Below, in pieces: positions 28,578 through 36,356 of a DNA stretch of 64,000 nucleotides. Positions within the stretch are counted from its first letter, which is position 1. Each line of letters opens with the position of its first letter. Where the stretch lies: the NCBI RefSeq assembly GCF_029761915.1, contig NZ_CP121695.1, positions 2,323,501 through 2,387,500 on the forward strand, in the 5' to 3' direction. Made by a program: the position numbers and the translations under genes. The notes under the pieces were generated by a model. The model was given only the letters and a program-made list of their open reading frames with translations, was not told the origin of the DNA and did no database searches. The stretch comes from Bradyrhizobium sp. CB1650 (GTDB lineage Bacteria > Pseudomonadota > Alphaproteobacteria > Rhizobiales > Xanthobacteraceae).

Positions 28578-29798
28578 CTATGTCTTCAGGAGCGGCCCCG
28601 GGAGTAACAAGCCTGTCGGGAAACCCGGTACAGGCGGGGTCATCCAGCGGCGCGCGCGCCCGTGTCCGAAGGACTGCACCTTGTTCGATTTCGCGAGCTC
28701 GTCGAGGGCCCGCTGCACCGTGCGCGGGCTCATTCCAAGCGCCAGCGCGAGCGCCGAACTCGACCACGGCTCGCCATCGGAGAGAAAGGCGAGCAGGGCC
28801 GCGTGCTTTTCCTCGACGGGCCGTGCCAGCACGAGGACGTCGCGCGTCTTTCGTGGTGCCAGCACAAAGCCCTGCTTCGTCGCGCTCACGTCAGCCAGAG
28901 TCTTGAGCTGCGTGCGGAGCCGCCCAATCTCCACCCGCAACCGCGCGCGGTGCGATTCATCGGCATGTCTGGCTCGAAACGCACCAGCGATCAGCGCGTG
29001 TCGCGAGACATCCGCGGGCCACGCCTGCGCCAGGATGCGGGCAAGCGCGAACAGCACCGGCCGCGTTCCGAGCGACACGACCACGCCTTGCCTGCGCACG
29101 GAATGATGGAACGTGTCCACGACGAGCGCCGCCGAGGTCGCCAGCTTTTCGACCTCCCCGAGCAGCAACGGGTGTTCACTGCCGCGCGCGATCAGGCGTG
29201 CGGTCGGTGTGTCGAGGATGAGACTAGCGCTGTCGACCTCGGCCGAGAGTGCCGGGATTCCCGCCAGACGCGCTGCCTTCGCCGCGCGGTCGAGCGCGGT
29301 GCGCGCGTCTTTCGTTCTGAGCCGCCTGATTGCGATGCCCGCGACCACGAGCTCGCGGACGACCTGCGATGCAGGTGGGAGTGGTGCGGTACCGAGCCCG
29401 GCCAGCGTGAGCTCGGCCTCGTCGAGGCGCCCGACCAGGAGAAGGCGGCGCGCCTCGATGTGCCCTGCATGGGCGGCATTGACGAGATCGCCATGTCTTT
29501 CGAGCGTAGCCCGCGCGGCCGCGAGCGTCTTCGGCGGCCAATTCAGGTCGCGAGAGACGAGCGCGATCTCGGCCTCGGCAACCACGCATCTTGCGCGCGC
29601 GACGGCCTCTTTCGGACCGAAGGCGCGTGCGGCGCTCCGCAGCAGCGTCTTGGCCCGGGCGAGATCGCCGAGCTGCGCCATCGCGATCCCGCGCAGCGCG
29701 AGCGAAGGGGCATCGTTGCGAAGCGCCACCCGGTTCAAGGCGCCGAGCGGATCGCCGGCGTCGAGCGCCCGCGCCGCGGCCGTAATCAGCGACTCCAT
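28578..29798 (-). CDS. Helix-turn-helix regulator with TPR-like N-terminal domain
   Basis: A 406-residue protein. The N-terminal 210 residues are helical repeats (AARALDAGDPLGALNRVALR, LRGIAMAQLGDLARAKTLL) resembling TPRs. A middle segment (VLFALARILAQAWPADVSRH) resembles a transcriptional-activator domain. The C-terminal part (WSSSALALALGMSPRTVQRAL) is an HTH. It probably regulates the propeller gene one base beyond its stop (TAG-G-ATG) or itself. Effector unknown. Confidence 0.78.
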   Translation of the reverse strand: MESLITAAARALDAGDPLGALNRVALRNDAPSLALRGIAMAQLGDLARAKTLLRSAARAFGPKEAVARARCVVAEAEIALVSRDLNWPPKTLAAARATLERHGDLVNAAHAGHIEARRLLLVGRLDEAELTLAGLGTAPLPPASQVVRELVVAGIAIRRLRTKDARTALDRAAKAARLAGIPALSAEVDSASLILDTPTARLIARGSEHPLLLGEVEKLATSAALVVDTFHHSVRRQGVVVSLGTRPVLFALARILAQAWPADVSRHALIAGAFRARHADESHRARLRVEIGRLRTQLKTLADVSATKQGFVLAPRKTRDVLVLARPVEEKHAALLAFLSDGEPWSSSALALALGMSPRTVQRALDELAKSNKVQSFGHGRARRWMTPPVPGFPTGLLLPGPLLKT

Positions 29799-29948
29799 GA
29801 CAATCCCGCCATACTTGTTACTCCCACCCCGCGACTGTCCGGTGCCAGAAATGGCTCACGACCGACAATGTGCGGTGAAGGGCGAGCGGACTTGCGCCTG
29901 TCATAGCGAGGCGCGGAACCATCGCCCAAGCAAGAGGTTTGGAGAGCC

Positions 29949-30743
29949 ATGACGACATCAGTTGAAAACGGACCGAACGACGGACAGCTTGTCATGCACA
30001 CACCACCGGTGGTGTCGCCGCAAGACTGGGAGGCAGCCCGTCAGCAACTGCTCGTAAAAGAAAAGGCACATACCCGCGCCCGCGACGCCCTGGCCGCAGA
30101 GCGCCGGCGAATGCCGTGGATGGCCGTGGACAAGACCTATGCATTCGACGCGCCCGCGGGCAAGGTCAGTTTGCTCGATCTGTTCCAGGGCCGGCGGCAG
30201 CTCATCGTCTACCGCGCCTTCTTCGAGCCCGGGGTGTTCGGCTGGCCCGATCACGCGTGCCGGGGCTGCTCGATGGTCGCCGACCAGGTCGCCCATGTCT
30301 CGCACCTGAACGCCCGCGACACCACCCTTGTCTTCGCCTCGCGTGCATCCCAGGCGGATATCGCGCGGCTGAAGAAGCAAATGGGCTGGACGATGCCGTG
30401 GGTCACCATCACCGACAGTTTCGACGCCGACTTCGGTGTGGACGAATGGCATGGAACGAACGTGTTCTACCGTGACGGCGACCGCGTCTTCCGCACCTAT
30501 TTCATCAAGAGCCGCGGCGACGAGCAGATGGGCGGCACCTGGAATTACCTCGACATCACGCCGCTCGGCCGGCAGGAAGTGTGGGAGGACTCGCCGCAAG
30601 GTTATCCTCAGACACCGACCTACAAGTGGTGGAACTGGCACGATAGCTACGTCGAAGGCGCCGCGCCCGACAAGAGGTGGGTCGAGGTGTCGGATGCTGG
30701 CGAGAAGGCGTTCCGCGACGAAGCCGCGGGCACGAAGACGTGA
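29949..30743 (+). CDS. DUF899 (thioredoxin-like) family protein
   Basis: A 264-residue protein of DUF899: MPWMAVDKTYAFDAPAGKVS, LIVYRAFFEPGVFGWPDHAC, CRGCSMVADQVAHVSHLNA, GWTMPWVTITDSFDADFG, and the C-terminal WNYLDITPLGRQEVWEDSPQ. The Cys pair CRGC matches a thioredoxin-like active site, though redox activity is not shown. GGAGAG stands before the ATG. The stop overlaps the GTG of a small membrane protein, so they are coupled. Confidence 0.9.
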   Translation: MTTSVENGPNDGQLVMHTPPVVSPQDWEAARQQLLVKEKAHTRARDALAAERRRMPWMAVDKTYAFDAPAGKVSLLDLFQGRRQLIVYRAFFEPGVFGWPDHACRGCSMVADQVAHVSHLNARDTTLVFASRASQADIARLKKQMGWTMPWVTITDSFDADFGVDEWHGTNVFYRDGDRVFRTYFIKSRGDEQMGGTWNYLDITPLGRQEVWEDSPQGYPQTPTYKWWNWHDSYVEGAAPDKRWVEVSDAGEKAFRDEAAGTKT

Positions 30744-31027
30744 CCGAGACCTATCCCGTCAGCCCGGCCGCCGGCGGCAGCCGTGATGGCAAAAACGCCG
30801 CGGCCGCGCACGACCTCGCCAGATGGCTGGGTCTTGCGGCCACGCCGACCTTCGCCATCATGGCCTTGCTGACGGCCGTTCTCGGCGGCGGCCCGACGGA
30901 CATGCTCTGCGCCGCCGGACACGCGTTTCCGCTCGGTGGGATGATTCCGATGTATCTTCTGATGAGCGCGTTTCATTCATCGGCGTGGCTGAAGCTGATC
31001 TCGGACCGACGCGTCAGCCGCAGGTAG
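30740..31027 (+). CDS. Small membrane protein coupled to DUF899 gene
   Basis: A 95-residue protein started at the GTG at 30740, which overlaps the DUF899 stop (GTGA). Two membrane segments: WLGLAATPTFAIMALLTAVLG and FPLGGMIPMYLLMSAFHSSA, with charged ends. The pairing of a DUF899 protein with such a small membrane protein suggests a shared process. Unknown function. Confidence 0.75.
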   Translation: MTETYPVSPAAGGSRDGKNAAAAHDLARWLGLAATPTFAIMALLTAVLGGGPTDMLCAAGHAFPLGGMIPMYLLMSAFHSSAWLKLISDRRVSRR

Positions 31028-31092
31028 GCGCTTGGTGGCTACGATCATCGGCGCAAAACGAAAATGGCCCCGGTGTCGCGGGGGCATTCGCA

Positions 31093-31821
31093 TTAGCGCA
31101 GCTTCAACCCGAAGACCTCCTCGAACACGCCGAGCATAGCGGCCCATGAGCGGCGGTCGGCCGCCTCATGATAGGCGTGGTTGGGCACGTCCTGATCGAT
31201 GAGCTCGGGGTTGGTGAAGCCATGCGCCGCGCCGCCATAGACATGGGCCTGCCAGTCGACGCTGGTCGCGCGCATGTCACGCTCAAAATTGGCAAGCTGC
31301 GTGAGGGATACGAGCGTGTCGGCGGCACCGTGACACACCAACACCCTGGCCCTGATCTTCGCCGAATCCTCCGGCCGTTCGTTTGGGAAGCCGCCATGGA
31401 AGCTGACGACCGCCGCAAGATCTGCGCCGGTCCGTGCCAGCTCCAGCGCTGTGGTGCCGCCGAAGCAATAGCCGATGGCTGCGAGCTTCGTCGCGTCGAC
31501 CGCTTCCTGTCGCGCGAGGGCCAGGCGGGCCGCTTCGGCGCGCTCGCGCCAGCGCGCGGCGTCAGCGCGCAAGGCATTCATCAGCTCGATCGCCTGCGGC
31601 ACGTCGGGCGCCGTCTTGCCACCGCCATAGAGATCGGCCACCAGCACGACGAAGCCAAGCCCGGCCAGCCGCTCCGCGCAGGCGATCGCATGCGTGCCGA
31701 TGCCGCGCGCGTCGGGGAAGAGGACTATGCCGGGGCGCTTTGCGGCAGCCGAGTCATCGGTGACCAGAATGCCCCGAAGCTCGGCGGCGCCGTCGCGGTA
31801 TTCGAGGCTAGTCTTGTTCAT
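31093..31821 (-). CDS. Dienelactone hydrolase family protein
   Basis: A 242-residue alpha/beta hydrolase: nucleophile Cys in GYCFGGT, acid in CHGAADTLVS and the His in YGGAAHGFTN. Dienelactone hydrolases open lactone rings in aromatic degradation, but many paralogues serve other ester hydrolyses and no degradation genes are near. I chose the ATG at 31821, seven bases after GAGGAG (an adjacent ATG at 31824 is also possible). Confidence 0.88.
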   Translation of the reverse strand: MNKTSLEYRDGAAELRGILVTDDSAAAKRPGIVLFPDARGIGTHAIACAERLAGLGFVVLVADLYGGGKTAPDVPQAIELMNALRADAARWRERAEAARLALARQEAVDATKLAAIGYCFGGTTALELARTGADLAAVVSFHGGFPNERPEDSAKIRARVLVCHGAADTLVSLTQLANFERDMRATSVDWQAHVYGGAAHGFTNPELIDQDVPNHAYHEAADRRSWAAMLGVFEEVFGLKLR

Positions 31822-31898
31822 CATGATGCTCCTCGCCGACCCAGCAGATCACGAAGATCATGGCGAGACAATCACCGGTTGTTTCTGCGAGGAGACGG

Positions 31899-32324
31899 CT
31901 ATTGCGTGCCGGACGCCGATTGCAGATAGGCAACCACTTTGGCCGCTTCCTCCGGGGAGACGCCGCCATAAGGCTGCATCTTGTTGCCCGACACGACCTC
32001 GTCCGGCTTGACGATGAAGCGCGTGAGCTTGTCCTTGTCCCAGACGAAGCCTGCATCCTTCATCGCGGGGGAGTAGTTGTAGTTCGGCAGCGAGCCTGCC
32101 TTCCTTCCGACGATCTTGTTGAGGTTGGGACCCAGGCGGTTGTCGCCCTCCTTCACGGAGTGACAGGTGCGGCATGAATTGTTGAAGGCCTGCTGAGCCG
32201 CCTCATCGCCGGCCGCCTTTGATTGCTGCGCGAGGGACGCAGGCGCTGACAGCAGCCATGTCAATGAGACGGCGGCGATCAAGCGCATCCATCTGTTCAG
32301 CGCCGCTTGCCGATCCGGTTGCAT
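31899..32324 (-). CDS. Class I cytochrome c (periplasmic)
   Basis: A 141-residue protein with signal peptide (LIAAVSLTWLLSAPASLAQ) and one haem site CRTCH. The distal axial ligand is probably the Met in GNKMQPYGG. The sequence NRLGPNLNKIVGRKAGSLPNYNYSP is typical of cytochrome c2/c550-type carriers. The ATG at 32324 has GGAGG five bases upstream; several ATGs earlier in frame lack that. It may shuttle electrons in respiration. Confidence 0.88.
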   Translation of the reverse strand: MQPDRQAALNRWMRLIAAVSLTWLLSAPASLAQQSKAAGDEAAQQAFNNSCRTCHSVKEGDNRLGPNLNKIVGRKAGSLPNYNYSPAMKDAGFVWDKDKLTRFIVKPDEVVSGNKMQPYGGVSPEEAAKVVAYLQSASGTQ

Positions 32325-32393
32325 CTGCGCCTCCATGAGGGTCGCGCTCATGCTTCCCAGCGCGCGAGAGCTCGAAGAGCATCGTGCCAACGA

Positions 32394-32423
32394 AAACGGC
32401 CCCGGCGGGTTCCGGGGCCGTTT
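32394..32423 (-). terminator. Terminator of the L,D-transpeptidase gene
   Basis: A 12-bp perfect stem (32394-32405 with 32412-32423) with a 6-base loop and a TTTT tail on the minus strand, 20 bases after the stop of the transpeptidase gene. Confidence 0.85.
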
Positions 32424-32443
32424 GCGTCACAATGTCCTGGCGC

Positions 32444-33157
32444 TCACCGCGTTGCGCTGCCGAGCTCCGCGCGGCGTTCCGTCATCGGCCGCACCACGAC
32501 CTTGGCGCCGACGCTGACGCGGGAGTAGAGGTCGGTGACGTCCTGATTGGTCAGGCGGATGCAGCCGGAGGAGACGTGCTTGCCGATCGTCTCGGGCGCG
32601 TTGGTGCCGTGGATGCGATAGATGGTGCCGCCGAGATACATGGCGCGGGCCCCGAGCGGATTGCCGGGACCGCCTGCCATGTGGCGCGGCAGATAGGGCT
32701 GGCGGGCGATCATTTCCGGCGGCGGGGTCCAATCCGGCCACTCAGCCTTCCTGGTCACCGACTGGACGCCGGACCAGGTGAAGCCGTCGCGGCCGACGCC
32801 GATGCCGTAGCGAATGGCCTGGCCGCCTCCGAGCACGTAATAGAGATAGGTGTTGGGCGTATCGATGATGATGGTGCCCGGCGCCTCGCGCGTCGCGTAA
32901 GTGACGGTCTGGCGGCGGAAGCGCGCCGGTATCTCGACGCTGTCCTGATCCTCGGACGGCGCGGCCTGATAGGGCGTCGCCTGGTAGGGCTGATAGGGCT
33001 GCACCGGCTGTGGCGCGGTCATCGGCAGCGGCTGGAAGAAGGGGAAGAGCTGCACGGGCGCCGCCTTGGCGGGGCCGGCGAACGCGATCGCGGAGATCGC
33101 GACTGCGCCAACGGCAACGGCGCGCGAATACGTCTTGAACGTGTCCAGATTGAACAT
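32444..33157 (-). CDS. Exported L,D-transpeptidase (YkuD/ErfK family)
   Basis: A 237-residue protein with a signal peptide (VAVGAVAISAIAFAGPAKA), a Pro/Gln-rich segment, and a YkuD domain ending in the motif HGTN (IYRIHGTNAPETIG) and SSGCIRL with the catalytic Cys. It forms 3-3 peptidoglycan cross-links or attaches lipoprotein in the periplasm. An AGGGGCG site is upstream of the ATG. It is part of a window rich in wall enzymes. Confidence 0.95.
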   Translation of the reverse strand: MFNLDTFKTYSRAVAVGAVAISAIAFAGPAKAAPVQLFPFFQPLPMTAPQPVQPYQPYQATPYQAAPSEDQDSVEIPARFRRQTVTYATREAPGTIIIDTPNTYLYYVLGGGQAIRYGIGVGRDGFTWSGVQSVTRKAEWPDWTPPPEMIARQPYLPRHMAGGPGNPLGARAMYLGGTIYRIHGTNAPETIGKHVSSGCIRLTNQDVTDLYSRVSVGAKVVVRPMTERRAELGSATR

Positions 33158-33356
33158 TGATCGCCCCTGTTTGCTCGGTGTTTTTGGTCACCGCGGCACC
33201 GCTACCGGTGCTCCGTTGCCCAAATCACTAACGGCGAAAAGTTTCGGGACGTTTGCGCGGAAAACCGAAAACGGTTTCGTCGCGGCAAGGATTGTTTCAT
33301 GACAGTTTCGTGGCCCCTCGAGCCCGTTAACAAACAAAACAGCCCGTCGACATTTA

Positions 33357-33368
33357 TGTGACGTCACA
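33357..33368 (+). promoter_or_regulatory. Perfect 12-bp palindrome upstream of the glycosyltransferase gene
   Basis: TGTGACGTCACA is a perfect palindrome 63 bases before the glycosyltransferase start. A GTCACACG half-site with the same ending recurs before the gene at 35389 (35328-35335). It may be an operator, but no regulator is identifiable. Confidence 0.35.
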
Positions 33369-33431
33369 CGCCTGAAATATCCATGGTTGAAGGTCGAAAG
33401 CCGAGAATCATCAAACTCTCGGGATTTCCCC

Positions 33432-34484
33432 ATGCGGGTATTAATCGCGACTGACGCTTGGCATCCGCAGGTCAACGGCGTGGTCCGGACGTTGACCTCG
33501 CTGGCGCACGCAGCCAAAGCGCTCGACGCCGACATCGAATTCCTCACCCCCGACGGCTTCCCGTCGTGGCCGCTGCCGACCTATCCGGGCCTGCGCATCG
33601 CGCTGCCGAGGGCCAAGGAGATCGCGCGGCGGATCGAGAAGGCAGCGCCGGAAGCCCTGCACATTGCGACCGAAGGCCCGATCGGCTGGGCCGCGCGCGC
33701 CTATTGCCGCCGCAACCGACTCGCCTTCACCACCTCCTACACCACGCGCTTTCCGGAATATGTCTCGGTGCGAACCGGCATCCCCGCTAGCGTCGGCTAT
33801 GCCGCGCTGCGCCACTTCCACGACGCCGCCGCCATGACCATGGTGGCGACGCCGTCGCTGCGTCAGGAGCTTGCCGAGCGCGGCTTCAAGCGGCTCGGCT
33901 TCTGGACGCGCGGCGTCGATACCAACCTGTTCAATCCCGACAATCCGGCAAAGCTCGATTTGCCGCGGCCGATCTTCATGACTATGGGCCGCGTGGCGGT
34001 GGAGAAGAATCTCGAAGCCTTCCTCTCGCTCGATCTGCCCGGCACCAAGGTCGTCGTCGGCGACGGACCGCAGCGGGCGCAGCTCGAAAAGAGGTATCCC
34101 GACGCCGTCTTCCTCGGCGAGAAGAAGGGCGCGGATCTCACCTCGCATCTCGCCGCCGCCGACGTCTTCGTGTTCCCGAGCCTCACCGACACCTTTGGCG
34201 TGGTGCAACTCGAGGCACTCGCCTGCGGCACGCCGGTTGCGGCCTTTCCGGTCACGGGACCCAAGGACGTCATCGCCGACCATCCGATCGGCGCGATCGA
34301 CCACGACCTGCGCGCCGCTTGCTTGCGTGCGCTCACCATGTCGCGCGAGAGCTGCCGCAATTTCGCGCTCGAGCGTTCCTGGGAGAACAGTGCGCGTCAG
34401 TTCGTCGGCAATCTCACCTCACTTCAGCCCAGCCGCATCCTGCGCGCCTCGCCGGTCATGGCGCGGCGGCCGGTGCGCGGTTGA
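33432..34484 (+). CDS. Family 4 glycosyltransferase
   Basis: A 350-residue GT-B enzyme from the ATG at 33432 (MRVLIATDAWHPQVNG). Typical segments: VNGVVRTLTSLAHAAKALD, IATEGPIGWAARAYCRRNRL, GRVAVEKNLEAFL, VVVGDGPQRAQLEKRYPDAVFLG and the EX7E-like donor motif FPSLTDTFGVVQLEALACGTP. It probably uses a nucleotide sugar to build a glycolipid or polysaccharide. The neighbours pmtA and psd suggest a membrane-lipid context. Donor and acceptor unknown. Confidence 0.88.
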   Translation: MRVLIATDAWHPQVNGVVRTLTSLAHAAKALDADIEFLTPDGFPSWPLPTYPGLRIALPRAKEIARRIEKAAPEALHIATEGPIGWAARAYCRRNRLAFTTSYTTRFPEYVSVRTGIPASVGYAALRHFHDAAAMTMVATPSLRQELAERGFKRLGFWTRGVDTNLFNPDNPAKLDLPRPIFMTMGRVAVEKNLEAFLSLDLPGTKVVVGDGPQRAQLEKRYPDAVFLGEKKGADLTSHLAAADVFVFPSLTDTFGVVQLEALACGTPVAAFPVTGPKDVIADHPIGAIDHDLRAACLRALTMSRESCRNFALERSWENSARQFVGNLTSLQPSRILRASPVMARRPVRG

Positions 34485-34519
34485 TTCCCACCGTTTGAAC
34501 CACAGCGAGAACCACATCG

Positions 34520-35209
34520 ATGGCTAAGATCATGAACCTCGACGACACCCAGCAGCTTGACCTCGACCGCGGCACGGTCGAGCAGGCCTATGACCGCTGG
34601 GCGCCCGTCTACGACCTCGTGTTCGGCGGCGTGTTCGCCAAGGGCCGGCAGGCCGCGATCGCGGCGACCAACAAGATCGGCGGTCGCGTGCTCGAGGTCG
34701 GCGTCGGTACCGGCATCTCGCTGCCGCTCTACGCGCCGCACGTTCGCATCTTCGGCACCGACATTTCGGAAGCGATGCTCGACAAGGCGCGCCGCCGCGT
34801 GAGGGACCAGAGGCTGAAGAACGTCGAGGGGCTCGCGGTGATGGACGCCGAGAAGCTCGAATTCCCGGACAATTCCTTCGACGTCGTGATGGCGCAATAC
34901 GTCGTCACCGCCGTGCCGAACCCGGAGAAGGCGCTGGACGAGTTCGCCCGCGTGCTGCGCCCCGGCGGCGAGCTGATCATCCTCACCCGCGTCAGCGCTG
35001 ATGCCGGCATGCGCCGCTTCATCGAGCAGAAGCTGCAGCCGGTGGTGCGTCCGCTCGGCTTCCGCACCGCCGAGTTCGCCTGGTCGCGCTACGCGAAATG
35101 GCTCGCCGGCGCCCATGGCGTCGAGCTCGCGGAGCGCCGCCTGATCCCGCCGCTCGGCCATTTCTCGCTGGTGCGCTTCCGCAAGGTCGAGGTCGCCAAG
35201 GCGGCATGA
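34520..35209 (+). CDS. pmtA: Phosphatidylethanolamine N-methyltransferase PmtA-type
   Basis: A 229-residue SAM methyltransferase: motif I VLEVGVGTGISLPLY, AYDRWAPVYDLVFGGVFAKGR at the N-terminus, and FDVVMAQYVVTAVPNPEKALDEF. The overall layout matches the rhizobial/Rhodobacter PmtA that converts phosphatidylethanolamine to phosphatidylcholine in three methylations. psd, which makes the PE substrate, lies 2.9 kb downstream. Paralogues with fewer methylations exist, so the exact product is not certain. It follows the glycosyltransferase by 35 bases. Confidence 0.82.
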   Translation: MAKIMNLDDTQQLDLDRGTVEQAYDRWAPVYDLVFGGVFAKGRQAAIAATNKIGGRVLEVGVGTGISLPLYAPHVRIFGTDISEAMLDKARRRVRDQRLKNVEGLAVMDAEKLEFPDNSFDVVMAQYVVTAVPNPEKALDEFARVLRPGGELIILTRVSADAGMRRFIEQKLQPVVRPLGFRTAEFAWSRYAKWLAGAHGVELAERRLIPPLGHFSLVRFRKVEVAKAA

Positions 35210-35217
35210 TCTGCTGT

Positions 35218-35272
35218 TGCTCCTCATTCCTCGAGACGCTCGCTGGCGCAAGCTCCTCAGGATGAGGGGACA
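35218..35272. repeat. Intergenic repeat, CTCCTCATCCTGAGGAG family, part copy
   Basis: CTCCTCATTCCTCGAGACGC ... GCTCCTCAGGATGAGG. Related to 56391-56492. Confidence 0.55.
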
Positions 35273-35388
35273 GTGTAACGCGTGCGTCATCGCGCCGCTG
35301 CACATCGTCATATGACAAAATGATGATGTCACACGGCCTACATCGAATCTCTGTAAATCCTGTACCCGAAAGCATTTTGGGGGAGAGC

Positions 35389-36048
35389 ATGATCAAGAAC
35401 TATCTCGACCAGCTACGGATCCAGCGCTGGGACGATCACCGCTACTATCACCACAGCCGCATCAACCAGAGCCTGCACTTCGTCAGCGCGCTGAGCTTCC
35501 TCTTCGCCTATGTCTGGGTCTTCATCGATCCGGTGGTGTCGGCGCTGGTCGGCTGGCTGGTCTCGATGACCTCGCGCCAGGCCGGACACTTCTTCTTCGA
35601 GCCGCACGGTTATGACCACATCAATCAGGCGACGCACGAGCACAAGGAAGAGATCAAGGTCGGCTACAACCTGCAGCGCAAGGTGGTGCTGATGTCGATC
35701 TGGGCGCTGTCGCCGCTGGTGCTGTTGCTCGATCCGACGCTGTTCGGCCTGTTCAAGCCGTGGGCCGGCGCCACCGACTTCATGCGGCAGGTCGCCAAGA
35801 TCTGGCTCGCGGTCGGCATCGGCGGTCTTCTGTTCCGCACCGTGCATCTGTTCTTCATCCGCGACGTCGAGACCGGCCTCGTCTGGATGACCAAGATCCT
35901 GACCGACCCCTTCCACGACCTGATGCTCTATCGCAAGGCTCCGCTCGCCTTGATGCGCGGCGAGCTGATGGACCCCGGCCTGCACCTCAACCCTGAGCAC
36001 ACGCTGGGTCTCATCTCCGAGCCCACGCTCGAAGAGCAGCACGCCTGA
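35389..36048 (+). CDS. Mpo1/DUF962-like multi-pass membrane protein
   Basis: A 219-residue protein from the ATG at 35389 (GGGGGAGAG upstream). The N-terminal half has the pattern HRYYHHSRINQSLHFVSALS, then a helix and SRQAGHFFFEPHGYDHINQ, which resembles Mpo1/YGL010w (DUF962) proteins, where histidines bind Fe(II) and alpha-oxidise 2-hydroxy fatty acids. Four to five membrane segments follow (LLLDPTLFGLF, IWLAVGIGGLLF). The conserved HHxxxN/H and GHxxxE positions are present; the activity is inference. Confidence 0.65.
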   Translation: MIKNYLDQLRIQRWDDHRYYHHSRINQSLHFVSALSFLFAYVWVFIDPVVSALVGWLVSMTSRQAGHFFFEPHGYDHINQATHEHKEEIKVGYNLQRKVVLMSIWALSPLVLLLDPTLFGLFKPWAGATDFMRQVAKIWLAVGIGGLLFRTVHLFFIRDVETGLVWMTKILTDPFHDLMLYRKAPLALMRGELMDPGLHLNPEHTLGLISEPTLEEQHA

Positions 36049-36088
36049 GCGCGCTGGTCTCATCCACAGCTCCGATGTCGATAGGTTG

Positions 36089-36322
36089 CGTCATGCCCGG
36101 CCTCGTGCCGGGCATCCACGTCTTGGCGGCTGCGAACGCTGTGGCTCCTCCACCTCGCCCCGCTTGCGGGGAGAGGTCGAATTTGCGCGCAGCGCAAATT
36201 CGGGTGAGGGGGAGTCTCCGCGAATCTCTCTGTTACCGTCCTCGCGGAGAGTCCCCCTCACGCCAACCCTCTCAGCGCGAGCGCAGCTCGTCGCGGCCCC
36301 GCAGGCGGGGAGAGGGAGTGGC
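36089..36322. repeat. Composite of two repeat families
   Basis: 36089-36125 is a half copy of the CGTCATGCCCGG family. 36149-36322 is the CCTCGCCCCGCTTGCGGGGA family (compare 19851-19990), with an additional AACCCTCTCAGCGCGAGCG block shared with 39780-39812. Confidence 0.8.
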
Positions 36323-36356
36323 GCGGCCGGTTCTGGCGGCGAAGGATAAAGTGACC

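Noticed and set aside
29915-29939. GGAAC-N17-GTT in front of the DUF899 gene as an EcfG promoter
   Set aside because: The start codon would lie only about ten bases beyond the -10 element, leaving no room for its ribosome-binding site.
33357-33368. TGTGACGTCACA read as a CRP/FNR site
   Set aside because: CRP sites need six bases between TGTGA and TCACA; here there are two, so only an unnamed palindrome is kept.
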